Below the pieces are notes generated by a model. The model was not told the DNA's origin and ran no database searches. It saw only the letters and a list, made by a program, of their open reading frames with translations. The translations under genes were made by a program, and so were the position numbers. Positions 16,011-25,175 of a stretch of DNA of 33,609 nucleotides are shown here, one piece after another (the stretch's first letter is position 1; each line of letters opens with the position of its first letter). The DNA is from UBA6382 sp963600315 (GTDB lineage: Bacteria; Bacteroidota; Bacteroidia; Bacteroidales; Bacteroidaceae), in contig CAVCAW010000035.1 in assembly GCA_963600315.1 (NCBI GenBank), positions 1 through 33,609 of the forward strand, in the 5' to 3' direction.

Positions 16011-17246
16011 ATGGTCAACCCACGACACATTCACATCAGCGACTACAACTACCCGTTGCCACCGGAGCGCATAGCGCGCTACCCCATGGTGCCACGCGAC
16101 CAATCGAAGTTGCTGGTGTATGACGAGGGGCGCATCAGCCAGCACACATTCCGCGACATAACCAGTTTTCTGCCAGAAAACTCTCTGTTGGTATACAACA
16201 ACACCAAGGTCATACAAGCCCGACTGCATTTTCGCAAGGTCACTGGTGCCTTGATAGAGATATTCTGCCTTGAGCCTCACCGTCCCGCCGACTATCAGCA
16301 AAATTTTGACCAACGCGGGCAGTGCGAGTGGCAATGTCTCGTTGGCAACAAGAAGAAGTGGAAAGAGGGAAGCCTCTGTCTGCAGCTCACCGTTGACGGC
16401 AGGGCGATAACTCTGCAAGCCGACAAGATTGAAGAAGCATCAACCAGCACCATCATTAGATTTTCATGGGAGGGCAACTTCTCGTTTGCCGAAATCCTTG
16501 AAACGGCAGGCGAACTGCCCATACCGCCCTACCTCAACCGCAACACCGAGGAGAGCGACAAAGAGACCTACCAGACCGTCTACTCCAGAATCGACGGATC
16601 GGTGGCAGCACCCACAGCTGGGCTTCACTTCACTGACAGAGTGTTTAGCGACATCGACGCCCACCACATAGAGCGCGACGAGGTGACACTCCATGTAGGG
16701 GCAGGCACGTTCAAACCTGTCAAGAGCGAGGAGATAGCCGGTCACGAGATGCACTCAGAATTCATCTATATCACACGCCGCAACATCGAGCGGCTGCTTG
16801 CCCACGGAGGGCACTGCACAGCCGTAGGCACCACTAGTGTGCGCACTCTCGAGAGCTTGTATTATATAGGTATAAAGATTCTGCAAAATCCTGACATCAA
16901 GGAGACCGACCTCCACATAGACCAATGGATGCCCTACGACACCCAGGACCAATGTGCAGACACGTCGACCGTTGATTCGCTTCAGGCCATCACTAGATGG
17001 ATGGACACCCACGGCCACGACAGCATCCACACCACCACACAGATAATCATAGCCCCAGGCTACACCTACCACGTAGCGGAGCGCATCATAACGAATTTCC
17101 ACATGCCGCAGAGCACGCTGCTGCTACTCATATCAGCATTTATCGGCGACGATTGGAAAAAAGTATACAGCTATGCTCTCGACAACGATTTCCGCTTCTT
17201 GAGCTACGGCGACAGTTCAATACTGATACCCCGCAAGACAGTATGA
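16011..17246 (+). CDS. queA: S-adenosylmethionine:tRNA ribosyltransferase-isomerase (QueA family, long form)
   Basis: Transfers and isomerises the ribosyl moiety of SAM onto 7-aminomethyl-7-deazaguanine in tRNA to give epoxyqueuosine. Family motifs are visible: DYNYPLPPERIARYP near the N-terminus, SLLVYNNTKVIQARL, GELPIPPYLNR, YQTVYSRIDGSVAAPTAGLH, LHVGAGTFKPV and ITNFHMPQSTLLLLISAF. At 411 aa it is some 55 residues longer than E. coli QueA. The extra sequence includes an acidic, aspartate-rich stretch (about residues 290-340). Bacteroidales often carry a long QueA-like form, and whether it is the queuosine enzyme or a paralogue is not settled by sequence reading. It overlaps the Nudix gene by ATGA. 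Confidence 0.9.
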   Translation: MVNPRHIHISDYNYPLPPERIARYPMVPRDQSKLLVYDEGRISQHTFRDITSFLPENSLLVYNNTKVIQARLHFRKVTGALIEIFCLEPHRPADYQQNFDQRGQCEWQCLVGNKKKWKEGSLCLQLTVDGRAITLQADKIEEASTSTIIRFSWEGNFSFAEILETAGELPIPPYLNRNTEESDKETYQTVYSRIDGSVAAPTAGLHFTDRVFSDIDAHHIERDEVTLHVGAGTFKPVKSEEIAGHEMHSEFIYITRRNIERLLAHGGHCTAVGTTSVRTLESLYYIGIKILQNPDIKETDLHIDQWMPYDTQDQCADTSTVDSLQAITRWMDTHGHDSIHTTTQIIIAPGYTYHVAERIITNFHMPQSTLLLLISAFIGDDWKKVYSYALDNDFRFLSYGDSSILIPRKTV

Positions 17247-17773
17247 AAGACTCACTTGACAGCCTCGTGCCAGAGGTAGACGAACTGGGCAACATCACCG
17301 GCGCACTGACGCGCCGCGAAGCACACTGTGGGAGCAAGCGGCTACACCCCGTAGTGCACCTCCACGTGTTCAACAGCAAGGGCGACCTCTACTTGCAGAA
17401 GAGACCCGACTGGAAAGACATACAACCGGGCAAGTGGGACACAGCCGTAGGCGGCCACGTGGACCTGGGCGAGAGTGTGGAGCAGGCTCTGCGTCGCGAA
17501 GTCAAAGAGGAGATTGGCATTACCGACTATACGCCCGAGCAGGTCAAGCACTATGTGTTTGAATCTGACAAAGAGCGCGAACTGGTCTTCGTACACCGCA
17601 CTGTCTATGACCTCCCCATCACGCCTGACAAGGAAGAACTCGCCGACGGACGCTTTTGGTCTGCCCAAGAGATACGGGAGAATATCGGCAAGGGCATATT
17701 TACCCCCAATTTCGAAAACGAATACCTAAAGGTGCTGGCAACTGGCAGCAAGGAGGACGAAGTCGGCAAGTGA
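17243..17773 (+). CDS. Nudix hydrolase
   Basis: A 176-aa protein with a complete Nudix box (GX5EX7REUXEEXGU) read as GHVDLGESVEQALRREVKEE followed by IGI, at about residues 73-95. The N-terminal part (VDELGNITGALTRREAH, then LHPVVHLHVFNSKGDLYLQK) resembles the isopentenyl-diphosphate isomerase-like / YfcD group of Nudix enzymes. The substrate is therefore uncertain, most likely a nucleoside diphosphate derivative. The ATG overlaps the queA stop codon (17243-17246), so the two are probably translated together. Confidence 0.92.
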   Translation: MKDSLDSLVPEVDELGNITGALTRREAHCGSKRLHPVVHLHVFNSKGDLYLQKRPDWKDIQPGKWDTAVGGHVDLGESVEQALRREVKEEIGITDYTPEQVKHYVFESDKERELVFVHRTVYDLPITPDKEELADGRFWSAQEIRENIGKGIFTPNFENEYLKVLATGSKEDEVGK

Positions 17774-17958
17774 GGTCAGCATGGCCAAGGGGCCACCAAT
17801 GCAAAATCGATTTCCATAGCAAGCTCAGACTTCATTCAACAGCACTTGTCAGCAGAGGGATTTTTCGACAGCGGGAGTAGAAGTTTGCAGAAAGCCTTGA
17901 CCAGTGCGACAATCAATCAAAATTCACATCTAAACGCTTTTTGTACAACAAACTACGA

Positions 17959-17986
17959 TATTTTTGTGCAAAAAGTTTTATTTTTG
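17959..17986 (+). promoter_or_regulatory. Two candidate -7 elements for the GH84 gene
   Basis: TATTTTTG occurs twice, at 17959-17966 and 17979-17986, exactly 20 bp apart. Both fit TAnnTTTG. Neither has a TTTG exactly 19 nt upstream. Initiation from the second would place the start of the transcript just before the hairpin at 17994-18013. Confidence 0.5.
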
Positions 17987-17993
17987 TAGTTGA

Positions 17994-18013
17994 AAGCGGA
18001 ATTGCTTCCGCTT
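17994..18013 (+). promoter_or_regulatory. 5' leader stem-loop before the GH84 gene
   Basis: AAGCGGAA and TTCCGCTT form a perfect 8-bp stem around the loop TTGC. If transcription starts from the second -7 element, this hairpin lies at or very near the 5' end of the message, where it could stabilise the RNA. Confidence 0.5.
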
Positions 18014-18066
18014 CGCAATATCATTGACAATCATTAGAAACTCCAACCTTCACTTTTCTTGAATTT

Positions 18067-21000
18067 ATGAAGAAGAAATCATTGTTAATCGGCATAGCCA
18101 CTCTCTTCTTACCGATGGCGATGTCGGCTCAGTACACTATCTACCCCATTCCACACAGTCAGACTGCTGGAACGGGCAAAGTAAGTTTCACACAGACCGT
18201 AAACGTGATTTGCGACAACGGCATCGACGATGCCACACAGAAGCGCGTCACCAGCGTATTTAAGGAGAAGGGCATCACTACCCATTTTTCTGATGCGGTG
18301 TCCAGTTCTGAGTCCAACATATATCTGGGTGTGAAAGGAGCCAATGGCACCACAGAGGCCAAGGCTACAGCCATGGGGCTCAACACCGATGTGCTCTCCA
18401 AGGACAGCGTGTTCGACCGCCACGTGCTCGCACTCACTGACGGTGGCAATGGCACAGCCCAGCTCCTGGTGCTCGGCGAGAACACCGATGCAACCTTCAT
18501 GGGACTCGCCTCGCTCGAGCAGATACTTGACAATGGAATCTCCGACCTCAGCACAGTGACCATAGCCGACTATGCAGACCTCAAGGAGCGCGGCATCATA
18601 GAGGGTTTCTACGGCAAGCCCTACGCCAAGAATGTGCGACTTGACCTGCTGCGCTTCATGATGCGCCACAAGATGAACACCTACGTCTACGGCGCCAAGA
18701 GTGACCCCTACCACTCGGGCAGCTGGAGCACCCCTTACCCTACGTCAGACCAACTCACCGACAAGCAGAAAGAGTCGGGATTCGTCAGCAGCGAAGACAT
18801 GCAGGAATTTGCCAGCGTGGCTCACGACACCAAGGTCAATGTGGCATGGGCCATCCACCCGGGCAACAGTCTGCTCAACAGCTCAACGGTAATCGACGAC
18901 ATCATGTCGAAGTTCAGCAGCATGTATGACCTCGGCTTCCGCCAGTTCGCCGTATTCTGCGACGACGTGAGCATACCCAGCACCGAAGACGGCATGAACC
19001 TCACCGCCCAGCGCGTAGGCGACCTGCAGAGAGCCATCGAGGCAAAGTGGAACATAGCAGGAGCAGCACCCGCCGACACCGTCAAGCCCATTCGCTTCAC
19101 TCCGCAAATCTACTGCCGGTCGTTCGCAGGTAGCGAGACTCAGTACAACAATTTCTTCAAGGCCCTCAGTTCAATGCCCGCCAACGTGACCGTCTACTAT
19201 ACGGGCGGCGCAGTGTGGTCAGTGCCCAACAACAACGACCTCAACACGGTGCAGAACCAGTTTGGCCGTGAGGTGATATGGTGGTGGAACTACCCCTGCA
19301 ACGACAATGGCACAGGACCTAACGAAATCTACCCGATGGACATGTACAGCAATTTCTACGACATGCCCAACGTCAACAGCAACAGCACCCTGCCCTCAAG
19401 CATAACCGCAAGCCGACAGGGCATCATCTGCAACCCCATGGAGCAAGGCGAAGCCTCCAAGACCCCATTATTCTCGGCTGGCGATTTCGGCTGGAACAAC
19501 AAGGCTTTCAACAATCTTCAGTCGTGGGAGGCATCGTTCAAAGGTGTGCTGCCGGGCAATGAGAAGGCTCAGAAAGCCTACCGTTTCCTCGCCCCTTACC
19601 TCAGCAAGAACGACCCCGCATCGCTCAACACCCTTATCACCAAATTCAAGAGCAATGGCAAGACTGATGACCTCATCAGTCTCATGGACGAGATTATCGC
19701 CAACTGCGACGTAATCTCCTCTCTTGAAAACTCTGAGACCGATGGTGAGCGACTGCTCTACACCGACATCAAGCCCTGGGTGCTGCGCCTCCGCTCACTG
19801 GCGGCCACTACTACCAATATGCTCAACGTGACCTCCAGCGACAATCGCGACGAAGCTTGGAGCAAATATATCACTCTCGTCAATAACGACATACCTTCGC
19901 TCAGCACCAACAGCGACTTCATGGCGCACCACATGTCGGGCTTCGGCAGCGACTACATCACCACCTCTGAGCGACTCGCCCATGCGTCCTATCGCTATCT
20001 CACGCCTTTCGTGACCGAATACCTCAAGGACAATGCTTGCAACAATATCTTTGGTGAAAAGACCACCAAGGCCAAAATTGTAACCAACGTGGAGAACCTT
20101 GGTGCCATACCCACCGTGACCCTCGCCACCGCTCGTGTCTACATGATGCCAGGCGTGGGGACCACCACACTCACCCCAGGCGGATATGTAGGCTACGAAC
20201 TCCCCGAAAACCGCCTTGTGAGCTCTGTGAAGATTGACGACAGCTATACTGACGGCAATCCGTTTGTCACCCTCGTGAGCGGCAACGGTAGTCAATGGGA
20301 ACAGATTGTTGACAACAACTGTCCTATCGACTATATGCGCTACTTGGTCATCAAGAACGTGACAGACGAGGATCAGGTGCTCAGATTGTCGGTCACCAAG
20401 AATACTGTCAATTTCGTCAACTCCGCAGCCAAGGTTTCAGCCACATCTGTCCCCGCCGAAAATTTCTGGAACAACCACACTGCCGCCCTCATGTGTGATG
20501 GTGACTACAACACCTACGTCTGCCTCAACCAGAACCAGGCTGCCAGCGACACCTACCAGATTACACTTGCCGACACTACCGAAATAAGGAACGTGCGCAT
20601 CTGTATGGGAACCACCAACAACGACTACGCCATCGCTGCCAACGTGCAGATATCACCCGACACCAAGAAATGGACTACACTGCGTGTGCTCGGCACCAAG
20701 AACCAGAAGTATTCCATCGACCTGCCACAAAACATCGTGGTAGGCACAGCCGACGGCAACGATGTCATAGCTACCGACTTTGCCCCTTTCTCCCCCAACA
20801 AGGGCGAGATGACCCCGACCAAAGCCAAGTATGTAAGGTTCAAACTCACCAGCGTGCCCTCAAAGAAATGGCTCCGTCTGTGTGAGATAGAAGTGAACGG
20901 TGCTAACGTCACGACCATGCCCGACCTCGCCACCGCAGGTGGCATAGCAGTACCGGCAGGCGTTGATCGCAACGCTACCACTTCCACCGCAGCCTACGAG

Positions 21001-21558
21001 CTTAGCAGTGCTGCTGCCAACAATCTCGTATACAACCTCTCTGCCGTCAACAAGACTGAGAGCGTGAAACTCTATTGCAACCCCGACAATGTGCCAACCG
21101 ATGTGACTTATGCCGTCACCACCGATGGCACCACATGGCAGGAAGTGGAGCCTACCTCCAGCAATGGTGTGCTCACACTCACGCTCAACGAAGAGCAGGG
21201 AGCTGCCACTCAGCTGAAACTCACATGGCCCAAGTCTGCCGACACACCCGTCATATATGAGATATCCGAAAACACTACGTCAGATGCTCTGCCCATCATC
21301 ACCGCCATTCAGGCTGTGACGACCGATGGCAACGGTCAGCAGAGCGTGACACTACATAGCCAAGGCAATCTGCTCTTGGCTCAATCTGGTGTAGCCATGT
21401 CGCGCGTTGAGGCTTACACCCTCAACGGACAGGGCATCTACAGCCAAAACCTCGGGGGAGCATACGAAGCTACCATACCCGCTGTCGGAAGTAAGACCCT
21501 CATCGTCCGCATATCGCTCAAGGACGGTCAGAGCCAATCTTTCAAAGTGGTGAAATAA
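18067..21558 (+). CDS. Secreted GH84 beta-N-acetylglucosaminidase with discoidin-like and type IX secretion domains
   Basis: The 1163-aa enzyme likely removes N-acetylglucosamine from host or dietary glycans, such as mucin. A signal peptide (MKKKSLLIGIATLFLPMAMS) precedes an N-terminal GH20b-like domain (about 22-170). The GH84 barrel follows, with RGIIEGFYGKPY (175-186), MNTYVYGAKSDPYH and FAVFCDDVS, whose paired Asp (299-300) match the substrate-assisted catalytic pair of this family. A helical domain follows, then a discoidin/F5-8C-like domain (about 790-945). The last 55 residues (EAYTLNGQGIYSQNLGG...FKVVK) look like a type A T9SS sorting domain, so it is probably exported across the outer membrane and anchored or released. 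It is a single-gene unit with its own promoter region and terminator. Confidence 0.92.
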   Translation: MKKKSLLIGIATLFLPMAMSAQYTIYPIPHSQTAGTGKVSFTQTVNVICDNGIDDATQKRVTSVFKEKGITTHFSDAVSSSESNIYLGVKGANGTTEAKATAMGLNTDVLSKDSVFDRHVLALTDGGNGTAQLLVLGENTDATFMGLASLEQILDNGISDLSTVTIADYADLKERGIIEGFYGKPYAKNVRLDLLRFMMRHKMNTYVYGAKSDPYHSGSWSTPYPTSDQLTDKQKESGFVSSEDMQEFASVAHDTKVNVAWAIHPGNSLLNSSTVIDDIMSKFSSMYDLGFRQFAVFCDDVSIPSTEDGMNLTAQRVGDLQRAIEAKWNIAGAAPADTVKPIRFTPQIYCRSFAGSETQYNNFFKALSSMPANVTVYYTGGAVWSVPNNNDLNTVQNQFGREVIWWWNYPCNDNGTGPNEIYPMDMYSNFYDMPNVNSNSTLPSSITASRQGIICNPMEQGEASKTPLFSAGDFGWNNKAFNNLQSWEASFKGVLPGNEKAQKAYRFLAPYLSKNDPASLNTLITKFKSNGKTDDLISLMDEIIANCDVISSLENSETDGERLLYTDIKPWVLRLRSLAATTTNMLNVTSSDNRDEAWSKYITLVNNDIPSLSTNSDFMAHHMSGFGSDYITTSERLAHASYRYLTPFVTEYLKDNACNNIFGEKTTKAKIVTNVENLGAIPTVTLATARVYMMPGVGTTTLTPGGYVGYELPENRLVSSVKIDDSYTDGNPFVTLVSGNGSQWEQIVDNNCPIDYMRYLVIKNVTDEDQVLRLSVTKNTVNFVNSAAKVSATSVPAENFWNNHTAALMCDGDYNTYVCLNQNQAASDTYQITLADTTEIRNVRICMGTTNNDYAIAANVQISPDTKKWTTLRVLGTKNQKYSIDLPQNIVVGTADGNDVIATDFAPFSPNKGEMTPTKAKYVRFKLTSVPSKKWLRLCEIEVNGANVTTMPDLATAGGIAVPAGVDRNATTSTAAYELSSAAANNLVYNLSAVNKTESVKLYCNPDNVPTDVTYAVTTDGTTWQEVEPTSSNGVLTLTLNEEQGAATQLKLTWPKSADTPVIYEISENTTSDALPIITAIQAVTTDGNGQQSVTLHSQGNLLLAQSGVAMSRVEAYTLNGQGIYSQNLGGAYEATIPAVGSKTLIVRISLKDGQSQSFKVVK

Positions 21559-21602
21559 GAGTGATGGGTGGATAAATAAACACAAAGCACCCAAAATCTG
21601 AC

Positions 21603-21660
21603 ACGAACCAAAAAAGCGAGGCTGCGTCAATCAAGACGCTGCCTCGCTTTTTTGGTTCGT
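21603..21660. terminator. Bidirectional terminator between the GH84 gene and ndk
   Basis: A perfect 20-bp stem (21603-21622 with 21641-21660) encloses a smaller stem GCGTC/GACGC. The outer stem contains A6 on one side and T6 on the other, so it works as an intrinsic terminator on either strand. It starts 44 nt after the GH84 stop codon and 135 nt beyond the ndk stop codon. Confidence 0.92.
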
Positions 21661-21794
21661 ATGCTTTATTGGTGATGCGCTATTGCCATTTCGACTCGGT
21701 CATCAGGCTTGTGTGTGTGAAAGAAAGAGTGTGTACAACAAGACAGAATATACATCTGAGCCTTGTTAGACAAGTGGCATAGCACTAGACTCGA

Positions 21795-22262
21795 CTAGTA
21801 TTCGTCGTTAGCATAGAGCATGCTGAAGTTGAGCTGTTTCCAGTCGAGCACTTCCTCTTCTTTGAAGAAGCGGCGTATTTCAGCGGCAGCTGTACGTGGT
21901 CCGTCACTAGCATGAACAATGTTCTCTTGGAAGCTCATGGAGTAGCAACCGCGTATAGTATTAGGATTGGCATTGCGACCGTTGGTAGCTCCGGTGAGGT
22001 TGCGCACCACGTTGATGGCATCAACACCCTCAAGCACCATAGCAACCACAGGACCCGCCATCATGCTATCCTTGACCCGCTGGAAAAAAGGCTTGTCGGC
22101 CAGGTGGGCATAGTGTTCAGAAAGAATTTCGTCATCAAGCTGCATCATCTTCATGCCGGCTATGCGAAGACCTTTCTTCTCAAAAATGGAGATTATCTCG
22201 CCGATGAGGGCTCGCTGCACCGTGCAGGGCTTGAGCAGAACAAGAGTTTTTTCAAGTGCCAT
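21795..22262 (-). CDS. ndk: Nucleoside diphosphate kinase
   Basis: Transfers the gamma phosphate of ATP to nucleoside diphosphates through a phosphohistidine. The 155-aa protein shows the N-terminal KTLVLLKPCTVQRALIGEI and the active-site histidine in ENIVHASDG (about residue 117). It has a C-terminal extension ending LNFSMLYANDEY that is usual for Bacteroidetes members. It is divergent from the nuo operon and has its own promoter. Confidence 0.97.
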   Translation of the reverse strand: MALEKTLVLLKPCTVQRALIGEIISIFEKKGLRIAGMKMMQLDDEILSEHYAHLADKPFFQRVKDSMMAGPVVAMVLEGVDAINVVRNLTGATNGRNANPNTIRGCYSMSFQENIVHASDGPRTAAAEIRRFFKEEEVLDWKQLNFSMLYANDEY

Positions 22263-22329
22263 GAATTATTAGTTTCGTTGGATGAGTATATAGCTTTTTA
22301 GGTTATTGCCACGGCGGGCATACTGGGTG

Positions 22330-22360
22330 CGAAATTAAAAATTTTTATTCATTTCGCAAA
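22330..22360 (-). promoter_or_regulatory. ndk promoter
   Basis: On the minus strand, TTTG (22360-22357), exactly 19 nt, then TAATTTCG (22337-22330) and CAC. Spacing is ideal and 7 of 8 bases of the -7 element match. It lies 68 nt before the ndk ATG. Confidence 0.75.
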
Positions 22361-22514
22361 GAATATTCACTCTTAAATTGCTGTGCGCACGGTGTGTGAA
22401 CACTTGAGCTCTACGCTTAGGCAAATAACAAAGAATTGTTGACATAAGAAAAACAAAGGCAGAAACAAATATAATATTACCATAGTGTTTAACAATGGTT
22501 ACAGAAAAAATTTT

Positions 22515-22522
22515 TAATTTTG
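22515..22522 (+). promoter_or_regulatory. Probable nuo operon promoter (-7 element)
   Basis: TAATTTTG followed by CGGGCGC fits the -7 consensus and lies 80 nt before nuoA. A clear -33 TTTG at the right distance is missing, so an activator may be needed, or the site may be incomplete. Confidence 0.6.
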
Positions 22523-22602
22523 CGGGCGCAATGGGACCCCCTTGTAATCGGCCGAAAAAACTATTCATATTATAATATACACATAACACTAACAATCGAG
22601 TT

Positions 22603-22953
22603 ATGAACTTTACCCTATTTGCAACCGTCTTGCTGACAGGCATCTTGTTTGTCGCGCTCGTGGTGACACTGGCAAAGCTCTTTGCCCCGCGTTCATTCAA
22701 CGGGCAGAAGATGGAGTCGTATGAGTGCGGCATCCCGACGCGCGGAAGTTCATGGGCGCAGTTCCATGTAGGCTACTATCTGTTCGCCATTCTGTTCTTG
22801 ATGTTTGACGTGGAGACGATGTTCCTATTCCCATGGGCCACCGTGGCTGGTAGTCTTGGAACGAGCGGACTGCTGGCAGTGTTGTTTTTTCTCGTAATAT
22901 TGGTTCTGGGTCTTGCCTACGCCTGGAGGAAAGGAGCACTGGTATGGAAATAA
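22603..22953 (+). CDS. nuoA: NADH-quinone oxidoreductase subunit A
   Basis: A small membrane-arm subunit next to the quinone pocket. The 116-aa protein has three hydrophobic helices and the conserved loop KMESYECGIPTRGSSWAQFH, including the cysteine loop (YECG) that moves during turnover. DVETMFLFPWA in helix 2 is also diagnostic. First gene of the nuo operon; its last 10 nt overlap nuoB. Confidence 0.96.
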   Translation: MNFTLFATVLLTGILFVALVVTLAKLFAPRSFNGQKMESYECGIPTRGSSWAQFHVGYYLFAILFLMFDVETMFLFPWATVAGSLGTSGLLAVLFFLVILVLGLAYAWRKGALVWK

Positions 22954-23534
22954 AGAAGAGAGCCAAGATTAAGTCTATCCCCTACGAAGAGTTCAAGGAC
23001 AACGAGACTTATGAAAAACTTGTAGAAGAACTTAATGCCAATGGGACCAACGTAATTGTCACAACCCTGGACAATCTTATAGACTGGGGACGCAGCAATT
23101 CGCTTTGGCCCCTGACTTTTGCCACAAGTTGCTGTGGCATAGAGTTTATGGCCGTATGTGCCGCACGCTATGACATCGCACGCTTCGGTTTTGAGGTAAC
23201 ACGCAACAGTCCACGTCAGGCCGACGTGATATTGGTGAGCGGCACCATAACCACCAAGATGGCCCCCGTGCTCAAGAGACTCTACGACCAAATGGCCGAC
23301 CCTAAATATGTGGTAGCCATTGGCGGGTGCTCCATAAGCGGAGGTCCGTTTACCAAGTCGTATCACGTGCTTAAGGGTGTTGACAAAATCATACCTGTCG
23401 ATGTATACGTGCCCGGATGTCCACCGCGTCCCGAGTCGTTCCTCTATGGCATGATGCAACTGCAGCGCAAGGTGAAGGTGGAGCAATTCTTCGGCACCAC
23501 CAACCGCAAGCAAAAACAACCTACTAAAGAGTAA
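22944..23534 (+). CDS. nuoB: NADH-quinone oxidoreductase subunit B
   Basis: Carries the terminal iron-sulfur cluster N2, which passes electrons to quinone. All four ligands are present in the 196-aa protein: adjacent Cys63-Cys64 (ATSCCGIEFMA), Cys129 (AIGGCSISGG) and Cys159 (VPGCPPRPE). It has a basic C-terminal tail (TTNRKQKQPTKE). The start overlaps nuoA and the gene ends 19 nt before nuoCD. Confidence 0.97.
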   Translation: MEIKKRAKIKSIPYEEFKDNETYEKLVEELNANGTNVIVTTLDNLIDWGRSNSLWPLTFATSCCGIEFMAVCAARYDIARFGFEVTRNSPRQADVILVSGTITTKMAPVLKRLYDQMADPKYVVAIGGCSISGGPFTKSYHVLKGVDKIIPVDVYVPGCPPRPESFLYGMMQLQRKVKVEQFFGTTNRKQKQPTKE

Positions 23535-23553
23535 GCCCATAACCACCTATATT

Positions 23554-25122
23554 ATGACCTTAGACAATATCAAAACTCTGGAGCCGGCAACGCTGCGCAC
23601 AGAAATGAAAGCCCTCAAGGAGGCAGGCTACGACTTCCTGGTTAACCTCGTGGGCATGGACTGGGGCGAAGAGGGCGGCCTCGGGACGGTGTATGAACTA
23701 GAGAACACCACTACCCACGACACGGCATGGCTCAAAACCTCTACCACCGACAGGGAAAACCCAGTGTTGCCCACTGTGAGCGACATGTGGGACATAGCCA
23801 ACATCTATGAGCGCGAAGTCTTTGACTTCTACGGCATCAAATTTGCGGGACACCCCGACATGAGACGCATCTTCCTGCGCGAGGACTGGGTGGGCTACCC
23901 CATGAGGAAAGACGACAAGCCGGAGGAGCAAAACCCCTTCAACATGACCAACGAGCCGCTGGCTGACACTACTACGCAGTATGACCTTCAGCCGAATGGC
24001 ACCTTGACCTCAAGGCAGAACACTATATTCACCGAGGACGACTATGTGGTCAACATTGGACCGCAGCACCCCAGCACCCATGGTGTGCTACACTTCAGAG
24101 TGGCTCTCGATGGTGAGATTATCAAGAAGATTGACCCAGTGTTGGGCTACATACACCGCGGCGTGGAGAAGCTCAACGAATCATACACCTATCCGCAGAC
24201 CTTGGCTCTGACCGATCGTCTGGACTACTTGGCAGCCATGCAGAGCCGTCATGCGCTGTGCATGTGTATAGAGAAAGCCATGGGCATTGAGGTGAGCGAC
24301 CGAGTGCAAGTAGTGCGCACCATACTCGACGAGTTGCAGCGTATTGACTCTCACTTGCTCTTCTTCAGCTGTCTGTGTCAGGATATGGGCGCCACTACGG
24401 CTTTTCTCTACGGTTTCCGCGACCGCGAGAAGATTCTCGACATCTTCGAGGAGACATGCGGCGGACGCCTCATTATAAACTACAACACCATAGGCGGCTT
24501 GATGGCCGACATTCACCCCAACTTCCAGAAGAGAGTAAAAGAGTTCATACCCTACATGCGCAAGAATATCAAGGAGTATCACCAGATATTCACTGGCAAC
24601 GTAATCTTTCAGAACCGCTCAAAGGGTGTGGGCGTGCTGACTAAGGAGCAGTGTATCAGCTTCGGCTGTACGGGCGGCACAGGGCGTGCTTCGGGCTGGG
24701 CCAACGACGTACGCAAGAATCACCCCTACGCAGCCTATGACAAAGTAGAGTTCAACCAGGTGCTCCGCACCGAAGGCGACAGTTTCGCACGCTACATGAT
24801 AAGGCTTGACGAAATTCTCGAGAGCCTCAACATCATTGAACAGCTCATAGACAACATACCTGAGGGTAACTACAAGGAAAAGACCAAGCCTATCATCAAG
24901 GTGCCCGAGGGAACTTACTATCAGGCTGTAGAATCAAGCCGTGGCGAATTCGGCGTATTCCTTGAGAGCAAGGGCGACAAGAGCCCCTACCGCTTGCACT
25001 ACAGGTCGACGGGTCTGCCACTCGTGGCAGCCATGGACACTGCATGCCGCGACTTCAAGATTGCCGACCTCGTGACCATAGGCGGAACCCTCGACTATAT
25101 CGTGCCCGACATTGACCGTTAA
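23554..25122 (+). CDS. nuoCD: NADH-quinone oxidoreductase fused subunits C and D
   Basis: A single 522-aa protein joins the 30-kDa (NuoC) and 49-kDa (NuoD) peripheral subunits. The NuoC part covers about 1-130, with MWDIANIYEREVFDFYGIKF then GHPDMRRIFLREDW. A polar linker is followed by NuoD from about 160, with NIGPQHPSTHGVLHF and DRLDYLAAM, which line the quinone pocket, and the C-terminal GGTLDYIVPDIDR. The N-terminal half of NuoC is shorter than in stand-alone homologues. The fusion is known in Bacteroidetes and in E. coli. The 53-nt gap to nuoH is the largest in the operon. Confidence 0.97.
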   Translation: MTLDNIKTLEPATLRTEMKALKEAGYDFLVNLVGMDWGEEGGLGTVYELENTTTHDTAWLKTSTTDRENPVLPTVSDMWDIANIYEREVFDFYGIKFAGHPDMRRIFLREDWVGYPMRKDDKPEEQNPFNMTNEPLADTTTQYDLQPNGTLTSRQNTIFTEDDYVVNIGPQHPSTHGVLHFRVALDGEIIKKIDPVLGYIHRGVEKLNESYTYPQTLALTDRLDYLAAMQSRHALCMCIEKAMGIEVSDRVQVVRTILDELQRIDSHLLFFSCLCQDMGATTAFLYGFRDREKILDIFEETCGGRLIINYNTIGGLMADIHPNFQKRVKEFIPYMRKNIKEYHQIFTGNVIFQNRSKGVGVLTKEQCISFGCTGGTGRASGWANDVRKNHPYAAYDKVEFNQVLRTEGDSFARYMIRLDEILESLNIIEQLIDNIPEGNYKEKTKPIIKVPEGTYYQAVESSRGEFGVFLESKGDKSPYRLHYRSTGLPLVAAMDTACRDFKIADLVTIGGTLDYIVPDIDR

Positions 25123-25175
25123 GCACGGGAGACATACTCTTAACATCCAACGAAAATTAAAACACTACAAAAGAA

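Larger units (their letters stand above)
22263..22602. other. Divergent intergenic region between ndk and nuoA (340 nt)
   Basis: AT-rich DNA holding the ndk promoter (22330-22360, minus) and the probable nuo promoter (22515-22522, plus). The stretch between them (about 22361-22510) contains no gene, hairpin or repeat that I can support. Confidence 0.8.

Noticed and set aside
17774..17989. In-frame continuation after the Nudix stop codon (ASSDFIQQHLSAEGFFDSGS...)
   Set aside because: It looks protein-like but has no start, includes the GH84 promoter elements and extends a protein that already has full Nudix length. Chance is likelier than readthrough.
18109..18714. Minus-strand open frame opposite the GH84 gene
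   Set aside because: It is antisense to a conserved catalytic domain, with no promoter and no family match.
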